This document shows, in pieces, positions 42,906 to 57,372 of a stretch of 64,000 nt of DNA. The stretch comes from Mesostigma viride (lineage: Eukaryota > Streptophyta > Mesostigmatophyceae > Mesostigmatales > Mesostigmataceae), in NCBI GenBank assembly GCA_009746045.1, contig RPFO01000276.1, positions 3,409,193 through 3,473,192 on the forward strand, read 5' to 3'. Position numbers and translations under genes: made by a program. Positions within the stretch are counted from its first letter, which is position 1; each line of letters starts with the position of its first letter. The notes below the pieces were generated by a model. That model was not told the origin of the DNA and searched no databases. It saw only the letters and a list, made by a program, of their open reading frames with translations.

Positions 42906-43267
42906 ATAGTCTTTACATTGTCATCAAGTGAGTGAGACAACAAACATGACAATTGCCTGGGGCCAGCAGATAAATGTCCAAAATTATTTCAATGAGCAAT
43001 AAAAGTGATTACTACAAGTAGTCAAGGAAGTGTTATCGCACAGCAAATTTGAAGCAATATCTTATGAATCACGTTCCATAGTGGCCATCATGATCGCACA
43101 CACAAAAAGAGCATGCCCCTGAAAGAAAAGAGATCGGACTCAACGGACCTTACAAGTTGACCTTTCTTACCAACCAGTGTGCCTAGAACGTGAAGCGTGG
43201 GGCGGCCAGCAACGAAAGATTGTTCATGCAGACGGACCGCCCATGCTATTGCCGGGCGCATCAGTGT

Positions 43268-43382
43268 GTATGTCAATGAGACAACAGCGCAGGCCAGAGA
43301 TCTGGAGAATCCGGACCAAGGTAGCTCGAGCCTGCCGTTATGTTATCCGCGTTTTCGAGTCGTGCACGATGATGGATATGAA
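43268..43382 (-). repeat. Dispersed repeat R1, copy 3 (reversed)
   Basis: Contains GAGACAACAGCGCAGGCCAG, then TCCGGACCA, GCTCGAGCCTGCC and TTTTCGAGTCGT, the reverse complement of the copies at 14.6 and 42.8 kb. It faces copy 2 at a distance of about 360 bp. Confidence 0.8.
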
Positions 43383-43867
43383 CCAGTGTGTATGTGGCCA
43401 TCAACACCAATTGCCGCCATCCATATTGTCATCAGGGCGTTGTGAGTTTCACGTTTGCTTTGTCGCTCATATTTCGCTTTGCCTTCGGCTTAGGCGAGCT
43501 CGCCTTGTCATCTCCAAAGAGTATGCAATGCCGCACAAGAAGACCGACATTTATTACTGCGCCAACTATCGTCCTCAAGATTGCCAGCATCTCCAAAGAT
43601 CACCAAAGCCGCAACCAGATCGAGTGCGGCGCTGTGCCCTTCGCGTGCAATGCTCTGCTCTTCTACAGCCGTGGGGCTCGGAGCATTTGGGTTAATGTCG
43701 TCGCTAATAGCAGGCTTCGGGTCACCTTTCGCGAGGGTAACCCGTTGTAGCCATTCCTGAAAAAGCTGGTCGGTGTCCCTCATGGCTGGCGACTCCCGAG
43801 CACCTGCCACCTTCCCGCGCATGTTGCACGTCTGGCATTTTCATGGGCTTGCTTCGCGCCAACGCAC

Positions 43868-44088
43868 GCTGTCCACCACAAGTTCACAAAGAGTTCACGA
43901 GGAGTTCACGGGGAGTTCACGGGGAGTTCACGGGGAGTTCACAACTTCGGACTTCGGGGAGATTGTGAACTCGTCCTGTGAACTCGTGAACTCCTCGGGA
44001 CCCAAAATTAGCTCGGCCCCGGTCGGCCCAGTTCACAAAAGAGTTCACAAAGAGTTCACCGCCTCATGTGAGTCGTGCCTAACATCGG
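43868..44088. repeat. GTGAACTC-rich inverted arm, right
   Basis: At least eight GAGTTCAC octamers lie between 43885 and 44065, including three tandem GAGTTCACGGG units. It ends GCCTCATGTGAGTCGTGCCT, the inverse of the left arm end at 39679. Confidence 0.75.
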
Positions 44089-44364
44089 ATCGTAACATAT
44101 AGCCTTTCTGTTATCTGAGCTCGGTATTTCTTAATTAGAAAGTTGTTTACTGCACAAGAAGTTTACTGTAAAAGAGCCAGCCTCATAGTGAGCCTACAGT
44201 ATACAGTAGAAAATGTCCTGCTCCCCCCGTCCCCCCTGCAGCCCAAGGGCCTGCAACAATTACCTACTTACATATGCCGGCAGGCCTTTGTGAGGGACGC
44301 CAGTACAGTAGCAATTCCTTCACGCGGGGGCCGCCGGGCCGGTCGTGCGCACATCCACCAGAAA

Positions 44365-44625
44365 TTCAGAATGCTCCTCTCTCCCACCCATTACTCTCCC
44401 ACCGATTTACGACCGTCAGATGTGTGAATCCAACGGACCGACGGACAGGTACACCCGAAAACCGCATAGTTGTATCCGAAAACCGCATAGTTGTATCCGA
44501 AAACCGCATAGTTGTATCCGAAAAACCGCATAGTTGGATCCGAAGAACCGCATAGACGCGACGCGAGGGATTGGGGCCGTCGGATGGTGGAGGCGTTGTC
44601 CCCAACCCGAGGGGGAAGAACCGCA
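44365..44625. repeat. Dispersed repeat R3 with internal minisatellite, copy 2 (inverted)
   Basis: Inverse of 26700-26930. Its internal array is four ~22-bp units on AACCGCATAGTTGTATCCGA, a sequence diverged from the units of copy 1, although the flanks remain similar. Confidence 0.75.
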
Positions 44626-44885
44626 TAGACGCGTGTCACATCTGCCACCTCGCCAGTCTCAATCTTGTCAAGGCCTGGCCCATTGCAGTCCATGGCCTGG
44701 TCAAGGTAGAACTAGAATTTCATCTTCGATGACGTGCTTCGTTAACAACTGACAAGACATGGAAGCGAGGCTATCCTGCCAAGTGCCCAGTCTCGTACAG
44801 ACCATGGCAAAGGACTGTGAAGTTACCATGACGTCTCATAACAATGGAGGACGTTTCAGAAGAAGGTACGCACGAATGAGGAAGC

Positions 44886-47800
44886 ATGGTGCTTCGCCGG
44901 CGAAGCTCTGTGCCTTTGCTGGCATTGTGCACCGTTGTCATCCTTACGTTCTACCAATGCTGCATTTCTGCTCCTCGAATTTCCCTATCATCGAGCGTGG
45001 ATGACACCCAGGATGTCCAGGAAGGCATTCATAATCTAGGAATTGATGTCCTCATATTATCAGCCCGCTTTTCGTGTGTTGTCGAGTCCACATTGCGCGG
45101 GCTGGAGCGTTTTCTCGTCCCAGCGCCGAAGCGGTTCATTGTCATTACCACCGGCTACCAGTCTTGCGAGGAATTTCAGAAGCTACAGCTCGGCACACCG
45201 CTGCAGTGCTTTCATCAGGTGACACCACCAACGGGTGACCCATGGGTAGCATTTTCCCGCCACAGCAGGGAAGCCACAGCATTAATTAATTAATTTGTCT
45301 CGTGTCCCCGTTGGGAGACCACGGAGCACTGAATTCTCCAGTTTAAGATGTAGTCGACGTCTCCCACAGAATTGGGCAACCCAAATTCCCGTTAACTCGC
45401 TAGCTGCATAGAATTGCGTGTATTGCCTACCCGCAGAGGGCTCCAGGCTTTTGCCTCCTCAGTCTCCGCGTTGTGTCAGGGACAACTGCGCCGACCCATC
45501 TCATCAATAAGTGGTTTCTTGTAGCATTAGCAAAGCCTGTCAGTCTGCAGCTTGTGGGGGACATGCTATAAGCTACAGTATAGGTTGCTAGAGTGTTTAG
45601 GGAGCAAAGACACTCTATGCTGTCGGCTTGATTTTCTCAAGAGGCCTGACCGAATTTTAAACCCTGAGTACATTTGCCTGGCAGATTTACATGGAGAAAG
45701 CGACTGCTAAGAGGGCGGCTGGAAGATCTTGGATCTAGCTGTCGTAATTAGTAATTTTGAATGATTCACCCAGAATTCGGAACAGATTATTCCCCTCAAT
45801 CGTTTCAAAAACTTGTTAATCCTGCCGCTGTCCATGCCTGCTGTACTGTGTGCACATGCCCCACTGTGCACCATGCGCCCACATATCGTGCACGGTGCTC
45901 CACAGGACGAGGTAGTACCCGGTCTCACCCTGGCAGGTGTTCAGGCGTACCTGGATGCCGAGGGTATGCTTGCGAGAGCAGGCATTCACCACTCCACCAC
46001 CACCACCGCCAACAACATGCATGAGGTAGACAACGGCAGCAAGCATGACGTAGACGCAGCCGGTGATAAGAGTGTGGCAGCATTATCTGCCAGACATGGG
46101 GGCGCCGATGTGGCCCCTTTGCCACTACTAGGCCCTGCTGACCCCCACAGCCGCCAGCTGTACATGGGACGCAGCATCGCGGGGTGGTACCTGCAGCAGT
46201 TCCTCAAGCTGGGCACGCCAGGGTCCCTGGGCTGGTTGGACGAGCGCCTGCTCGTGTGGGACGCCGATATGATCCCCACGCGTCGCCTGCGGGTGTTTGA
46301 TGCGATGGGCAGGCCGTACGTGAACGTCGGTGGCAACGTCATCACCAGCTACGAGCAGGTGGGGGAGTGGTGTCGTATGTTTCAAATACAGTATATCCAA
46401 CGTTGCCTGGTCCACACCGAGGGCGACGTGATTGCCAGCTAAGAGCAGGTGGGGGAGTCGTGTCGTATGTTTCTAGTACAGTATATCCAACGTTGCCTGG
46501 TCCACGCCGAGGGCGACGTCATTGCCAGCTATGAGCAGGTGGGGAAATACCGCAATCGAATACGACAATATTCATGTACTATGCGACACAGTCAACTGTA
46601 CACATGCAAATACTAATGATAACGTATCTGTCGTATATAGGGTGTCCAGACATAAGATCTGAATTGGAGGGTACGTGGAGAGGGGGGCGTGGAGTATGCG
46701 TATGTGGTCCTGAGGGGGGCGCTTGTTGCCCCCGACTGCCGTGCGGCACATGCATGCCCCACATCACCTCATCATCATCCCATCACCTGGTCATGGTGGT
46801 GCTTCCTGCTCACCCGTGGGTGCCTGGCCTTGTGAGCTTGTCAGGTGTCTCCTATTCATCGGCTTTCTGGTTTTCACCACATCATGATCGCATATCACTC
46901 CTCAACCGCGCGAATCGGGTTCATTCCAGGGTGTTTATGTATAGATTCTTCCCAGGTTTTTATGCAATCTATTATTTTGTGTGAGCTTCCCCATGTCACG
47001 GCCACAGGCGTCCTGCCGGCTCGGGCTGGGACCCTACCGGCGCGCCCCCGACGGCTCCTCCTTTGTGGCGCACAACGCGGTGGTGACGAAGCGCCACCTG
47101 GCAGAGATGCTGGACGAGATCGCGCACGCTGGTGCTGATGCTGCTCGACGCGACGCCGGGGGATGCAAGGTCATACCACCGCATGACAAAAGTGCCGCAG
47201 ACGACGGTACGTGTGGGCTGGGTTATGCCACGTTGTAGCCACGTGTGCTCCGCTGTTGAGCCCCGTCAAGGCACCCGCTCGGCCGTCCTTCCCGCCCTTT
47301 TTCTCCCTTCCATTGTCTACGTACCCTCGTGCATCACAAACGAATGTCATGGTTATCATCACCACGTCGCGGACAGTACCCACGCGACCACCCTCACCCT
47401 TGTCCCCCTCGCCGTACCCTGGTGCCCCCCTGCCACACGCCAACCATGCTTGTGTGAACAGCAGCAGCAGTTACTGATGTGTTGTCACCCGCTGCGTATC
47501 GCAAGCTCCCATCCTCGACGCCAGAGGGACCCAGGGTGACCTCCTCGCTGCCCCCTTGGGCGTCCGCCATCCTGGACGTGGCCGCCAGGGACCCTACCAC
47601 CCTCCACCTGGGGTTCTCCGAGTACGCGACGTACGCCAGCTTCATGCTCAACCGCCACCCGGATGAGGTGACCGTCCGTGCCCAGAAGACGTGGACGAGG
47701 CACCCGCTGGGCGGGTATGGGGTGGTGCCAGATGCCACTGGCCACTGCTGCCCGACGCGGCTGGTTCTCCTGCTGTCATCGCTCCTGGGCAACGAGTACA

Positions 47801-48029
47801 CGGGTGAGTGCCCAGGGTGTGGCTGGGTGGATGGAGCCGTGGCCCTTTGCTTTTTGGCGGGCTCCAGGGCTATCTGCTACTATGATGTGTTGTGGAACGT
47901 ATATTTTTTGAAATAATGAAGAATGCTCGTTGAGTACCCTCGTCAAAATTGCTTTTACTTGCTTTGGCAGCTGACCATCGCAGTAGGATTGTCGTTGCAA
48001 AGCATTCAGTGAAAAACATTGTGGTATAA
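44886..48029 (+). CDS. DUF6492 glycosyltransferase-like protein, five exons
   Basis: Exons 44886-45218, 45906-46358, 47008-47206, 47471-47803 and 47971-48029 join in phase to 458 residues. The N-terminus RRRSSVPLLALCTVVILTFY is a basic residue cluster plus one hydrophobic segment, as in type II Golgi enzymes. Then follow GIDVLILSARFSCVV, KRFIVIT, CFHQDEVVPGLT, GWYLQQFLKLG, LLVWDADMIP, GSSFVAHNAVVTKRHLAEML and HLGFSEYATYASFM. The order (Asp-containing strand, D-E-pgl segment, W-Q-Q-L-K, D-D metal-binding-like site, f-HN-hf..., SEY...Y) fits the DUF6492 family, which is related to glycosyltransferases; the sugar is unknown. The last exon (HRSRIVVAKHSVKNIVV, TAA) is the least certain. A 90-bp unit containing the exon-2 donor is repeated downstream. 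Confidence 0.75.
45283..45335. repeat. Dispersed motif R6 (TTAATTAATT ... CCCGTTGGGAG ... CACGGAGCA)
   Basis: ATTAATTAATTAATTTGTCT is followed by CGTGTCCCCGTTGGGAGACC and ACGGAGCACTGAA. It matches, reversed, 56428-56480. Weaker copies are near 12966-13005, 13590-13610 and 18090-18155. This one is in intron 1 of the DUF6492 gene. Confidence 0.65.
46336..46560. repeat. 90-bp tandem repeat spanning a splice donor, ~2.3 units
   Basis: Units start at 46336, 46426 and 46516 (ACGTCATC.., ACGTGATT.., ACGTCATT..). Each holds CCAGCTA(C/A/T)GAGCAG|GTGGGG. Only the first donor keeps the frame, since the second unit reads TAA in that position. Confidence 0.9.
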
Positions 48030-49126
48030 TACTTGCATTTCGACCCATCAGCATGCTTGTGAGGATAACAGAACGTTACCTTAAAATGGTGATTTACGTT
48101 TCTGTTCTCTGGTGTCGGTGGGCACTTTTAGTGTAGTGTTTGAGTTGTATTTAATGGCCATGGTACACGGAAAGGGGTTAACGGCAAGAAGCTGTGTAGA
48201 GTATTTGCTGATCTGGAAGAATGGTCGCATGAATAGCCACTGCTGTCTATGTGGATAGGCTATCAAGTCAGCTGGAGTTTCCTTATTCCCCTTTCTTTGA
48301 ACATCCCTCGTGTAAATAGCCTGATACGCTTCATGTAGTCATGTTCCATATGAGTAATTGCCATTATTCGTGTATGGTCACTGTTTAGCTGCGTCATTCA
48401 CGGCATCTTTATTTTTAGAAAACCGTCTTCCCTCCTGTTCCTGGGTGATACATCCTCATTCCATTTCATGTTGACTGTCCCAGTGCTATTTCTTTGGGGG
48501 CTAGGGAGTGCTGGCCTTCCATACATGGGGCACGGCCACATGACAAATTCACGGCAAACTCATGCCATGACAACAATTAGCATGAAATGAGGCTCCCTAA
48601 TCTTGACGGCCCGAGCGCCGTGCACAGCTTTACCCACATCTTTTGAGAAGAATGCTTGGACATCGCCGTCCTGACAATCACTACATGGTTTTACCCTTTC
48701 TCCATGTTTTTGTTTATGCTGGATCACGGCCAGGGTTTGAGGTTGGCCACTACAGCTACTGCAACATCAGCGCCATGACCCAATCGTGACAAGTGGCAGC
48801 TCGGTGGCTGAGTTGCCCAAGGTTCCCCCACCCCATCACTAGCAGTACGCTATGCTAGTTACGCTAGGTTACGCTATACATCGCTCTCGGGCACGAAGGC
48901 ACTGGTTAGGCAGGTGCATGGGCAGGGCAGTTAACCAAGCCGCCCATGTAGCAAACCCCATCTGCTGGGGACAACAACACCCATTCAAAGATAGTTGTCT
49001 CCCTTCATGATGGGGCTAGGAGGTAACATATATAGCTTGTGCACATTGCGATGCAAGGCCAGGCGTCAAGTCAGAAATCGACTATTCAGGCCCGTTAATA
49101 GTTGTGACCCCCATCAATAATTGCTT
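48030..49126. other. Intergenic, no gene supported
   Basis: Downstream flank of the DUF6492 gene. No coding or repeat structure was recognised. Confidence 0.4.
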
Positions 49127-49245
49127 GGCTAGTAGATTCTTATCAGGCACTCCGCAAAGGTGAAAACCTTGGCGTTCAGTGCCGGGCCGCGGAAAACGCG
49201 GAAAACGCGATCTGCAAATGAATCCGACCACGACGGCTAGTAGAT
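49127..49245 (-). mobile_element. SINE-like copy 4, 5'-truncated, with 11-bp TSD
   Basis: 49138-49234 is the last ~97 bp of the SINE-like unit in reverse. It is bounded by the perfect direct repeat GGCTAGTAGAT at 49127-49137 and 49235-49245. 5' truncation plus a TSD is the mark of target-primed reverse transcription. Confidence 0.9.
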
Positions 49246-49541
49246 GGCCATGTGAAAGCTACCAGCGCTGGTGAGCACCTTACCGGTTCAATAATGGGTG
49301 GTCCCTACTGAGTGAAGAGTTCATTGCAGGCAGGCAAATTTGATAAAATGTGTGCTAGCTAAGCCTCATGCAGTGGCCAGCTGCTTATGTCAATTCGCCT
49401 CTTACATGGCTGAAAGACTGCTAGTTGCATGCATGCACATGTTCCTGGTTGATTGTAACGCACGCGTCAAGCTGTTCAAAGTGTCAGTGGCAAAGAGCCG
49501 TCCGGAATGTACAGCTGATCGCTGGATATTGTGCCATTCTA

Positions 49542-49862
49542 GTATTACATATTCTGATCAGACACTCCGCAAAGGTGAAAACCTTTGCGTTCAGTGCCAG
49601 GCCGCGGAAAACGCGGAAAACGCGATCTGCAAATGAATCCGACCGGAATCGAACTGGGGACCTCTCGCACCAATTTTGCTGACTATAGGACGGACGTCTC
49701 CGGTTACCATGGCATCGCCAACTTACACCTACAGTCATCCGCAAAAGTTCTCCTGTCCGGGGAGTGATGCAAGCCTTTCGGATTTGGTACTAGATAAATC
49801 ACTCGAGATCTGTGTGTAGGAGTACTACACACGTGTCTGCACGCGAGACTTGTATTACATAT
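49542..49862 (-). mobile_element. SINE-like copy 3 with 11-bp TSD
   Basis: 49553-49851 is nearly the whole unit in reverse, lacking about the first 35 bp. The perfect direct repeat GTATTACATAT lies at 49542-49552 and 49852-49862. It has the B-box-like AGTTCGATTCC (reversed, near 49655). Confidence 0.92.
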
Positions 49863-49979
49863 GTTGGCTTGTCTCAGTTGCTATGTACTACGTGGGACAA
49901 CTAATTTCATGGAACTAAAAGACAACTGAAAAAATAAAAAATGTAAGCGGGCCTGTTTAACATGAAGTGAGACGACTAT

Positions 49980-50255
49980 GCCTGGACGCATGGCGATCCA
50001 ACGCCGTGGAAGGACTTGGGTAGTTGTCTGAGAGGAAAGACGCGAAGGCCGCGGGAGCCGCGTGGCTATCTGTATATTATACAACTGGTTTTGCGTAATT
50101 GATGAGTTCTCTGCAATTTGTTTGCTTATACATGTCGTTAAGTAAGTAAGTAAGTACTTGCGTGTCATGCGCAAAGGCATGCCACGGAGTACTATGCTAA
50201 TCTCATTTGAAAAAATAATTATACAAAAGTTAAAACAAATATCGTCTGCATCATT
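49980..50255. repeat. Dispersed repeats R5 (49980-50080) and R4 (50165-50252)
   Basis: The first part matches 29590-29700. The second matches 18662-18752 with GGCATGCCACGGAGTACTAT, AATCTCATT, ACAAAAGTTA and ATATCGTCTGCATC in the same order. No terminal structure was seen. Confidence 0.65.
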
Positions 50256-51066
50256 CCCCAACCATTAAGCACTAGATGGGGATGTAATCATGTCGTTATA
50301 ATGCCTTATTGTAAAAAAACAGTGAACGACCAATCTGTGTTCAACAGACCGATTCAATACAACAGTCCTGAGGTACAGCCATTTCAAATACTAACTGCGA
50401 CTACCTAGAATCATTAAAAAAAAAAAAAAGAAATGAAAGTCCCGACCATGACCAAAAGTGCAAAAAAATGTGAAGGGAGAAGTGGCTTGGTCTAACCCAC
50501 CGGCAAGTTGACCAGTACCTGGCTATTGTTAATTGGATAGCAGCCTAGACAGTAGACAACCCATGGACTTTCTGGCCGGACTTCGTCATAAATATGCTCA
50601 GTCATGCACTGATGCACATGCGCCGTGATGCACGCGAGTCACCGGCATGGCGTAACTGGGGGTCACGTGACGCGAAGGTGTGAGCTGTTCAATGCATATC
50701 CGGTAGACTGTCAACTGTCAAGTACAGAAATCTGCACCCAGAAATAGCGTGCGTTTAGCACGCCAGAGCGGAATTCCGAGCAGGAGCGTTGCATGCAAGC
50801 ACGAACGTCACATATTATATTATATCTCAAAGCCACGCGCGAAATGCAGCATATCAGGAATGCCGCCGGTATTTTGATAACACGACTTGTGTCGGCCGAT
50901 GGACGTGAGCAGTTACAGTGCTATCCGTTTGCCCTGAGGTGATTGCAGATCAGCTGTCCAGGTTGCTATAAATTGTTGATTCCTGTCAGCCACCTCGAAT
51001 CGGCTACACCAAAATAGCACATGCAAATACTTTTGGAACGAACGGGACTGGTAGTCTTGTGACCAG
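50256..51066. other. Intergenic; upstream flank of the ankyrin gene
   Basis: No coding frame is supported. The ~300 bases before 51067 should hold the ankyrin-gene promoter and 5' UTR; no clear TATA box was identified. Confidence 0.4.
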
Positions 51067-55310
<4,244 letters not shown>

Positions 55311-55704
55311 CATGGGCGATGCCTGTCCAGAGGGGCGGATGCTGATATTGCGTGCAGACATTAAATAGCAGCCATTTAATATCAACAGATTTGATAGTGT
55401 CGCAAGAGATATGCTTTCACAGCTTTCTTGAAAGCTTTCGCAGCAGACTGCACCACATGTTATACAAATGGATCCGCCTGCGTGGATGCCTGCACGACAT
55501 GTAAGTCTAGCACCTGCACAGCCCCACCGATCCATGCCAAGCACATGCACCATGGGACCTCTATCCCTGCCTTGTATATAGTCATTCGTTCATCCATGCA
55601 CGTGCCTTCGTTGAGAGAGTCTCGGGGTACCAACTTTTGGGGGGGAGGTACCTTGCATCCAGGGCTGTTGATGAGCAGGGGGCAGGGGCCACCCCCTCCC
55701 TGCC

Positions 55705-56430
55705 TTGTATGAAGAAGGAATGGCCCACGTGCTAATTCGCGCAGCTGCATCGCCGGCCCTGTGCGCTTTACGCCAATACCGGGCCCTGTGGCGCAAGCCC
55801 TTGGGCAAGATAGAGAAACAGGACCTGTTGAAGGTCCTCGTCCTCCCTGTTCTTACGTACGGGGCCGAGACGTGGACCCTCACCGCCGACCTGGCCCGAA
55901 AGCTGGACGGCGCGGTCACCAACATGCTGCGATCCATTTTCCGTGTAGGCTACGCTGCTCATGTCCGCAATGAGGACCTGTACCTCGGCATGCCAGATAT
56001 CACCAGCACCATTAAGCAGCGGCGCCTGCAGCTAGTAGGGCACTTAGCTCGCACCAACCAGGTAGACACCTCACGTGGCCCCCCCGCAGGGCTGCGCCCA
56101 GCTCAGCCTGGCCGGCACCTCCTTACGTGGGCCGGGCCCAGCAATGCTCGCCGCCGCAAGGCCCGAACCTTCAAAGAACAGCTAGTAGAGGACATGGGGG
56201 GCCTAGGCCTCTCTGTGATTTGGAAGAAGATGATGGACAAGGCCAAGTGGGCCCAGGTCATAGAGGACAACGAACCCCCTCATGTGGGGAAGCGCCCGCG
56301 TTTGCAAACATGCGGGAAGCACGCCAGACAGGTCCCCTAGGGTAGAGAGCTTAGACTAGAGTTGGCTTGATGGTGTAGACAGATCAGACCGGTAGGATTG
56401 TTTGCATCCATCCATCCATCGGGGTTAATG
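55705..56430 (+). pseudogene. LINE ORF2 C-terminal end with 3' tail
   Basis: The open frame 55705-56340 reads LKVLVLPVLTYGAETWTLTA, KLDGAVTNMLRSIFRVGY, ITSTIKQRRLQLVGHLARTN and VIWKKMMDKAKWAQVIEDNE, ending in TAG. This is the region after the RT domain in LINE ORF2. The 3' tail to ~56430 has GACCGGTAGGATTGTTTGCA and (CATC)n, shared with 31103-31138. The RT domain is missing, so it is 5'-truncated. The same family supplies 38168-38437 and perhaps 31230-31744. Confidence 0.88.
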
Positions 56431-56837
56431 CTCCGTGACTCCCCAACGGGAGCACGAGTCTAATTAATTCATTAATCAATTGCCGGCCCCTGGGACTGCG
56501 CTGTTAAACTGCTCTTGCCAAGTCTCACTGCTCTAGTTTTTTGCCCACCATCGACGAACATGCCATGCAGGGATTCTTGGTAACAAATTCATAGATTTTA
56601 CTCAATGGACCAACTGATTTATATGCATGCATGGATACAAGCGCAGGTATAGAATTGTCTCATTGTACGATAGTGCATGGCATATCTGCTTTACAAGGGC
56701 TTGATCCGCGCAAGGGAAATTGCTTGCTTCTAATATATGCCGGCATATATGAATCTCGATCATACAAAAGGCTGATGCGCATGGCCGTGAACATGGGCTA
56801 GCCTGTGACAAGGTTAGCCTGTGACAAGGTTAGGGTC

Positions 56838-57372
56838 ATAACTGTTGCATGTTTGGGCCCCGAAGCAATCATGCATGTGCATGCACTGCACTAGCGTCTT
56901 GATGCAGCTAAAATGATCACGACGCAAATGCACTATACTCTGGTCACTATAAGTACACAAATGCACTGATTTATCTAAGGCGGTCTAGCTGCCCCCTGAG
57001 CCATATTTACAAGGTCTACAGCTCCTATTTGCAAAGACCCTTTTCTACACCTATTCGATCCCTAGCTAGTGACGTATGCTACAGCCCCTGGCGATGCGCC
57101 ACTGATCAGAATAACTGTTGCAGTTTGGGCCCCGAAGCAATCATGCATGTGCATGCACTGCACTAGCGTCTTGATGCAGCTAAAATGATCACGACGCAAA
57201 TGCACTATACTCTGGTCACTATAAGTACACAAATGCACTGATTTATCTAAGGCGGTCTAGCTGCCCCCTGAGCCATATTTACAAGGTCTACAGCTCCTAT
57301 TTGCAAAGACCCTTTTCTACACCTATTCGATCCCTAGCTAGTGACGTATGCTACAGCCCCTGGCGATGCGCC
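56838..57372. repeat. Tandem duplication (~262 bp) reaching into the 3' end of the LRR gene
   Basis: 56838-57100 and 57111-57372 match almost perfectly (one indel seen, GCATGTTT/GCAGTTT). The second copy includes the last 11 codons and stop of the LRR gene; the first is a displaced copy that then diverges. Confidence 0.95.

Noticed and set aside
43508-43822. Second (Myb-like) ORF of a Harbinger element on the minus strand
   Set aside because: The position would fit, but no tryptophan spacing of a SANT/Myb domain is visible. The frame is equally open on the plus strand.
49056-49085. Seventh R1 core copy (GCCAGGCGTCAAGTCAGAAATC)
   Set aside because: Only scattered matches to the core; not above chance.
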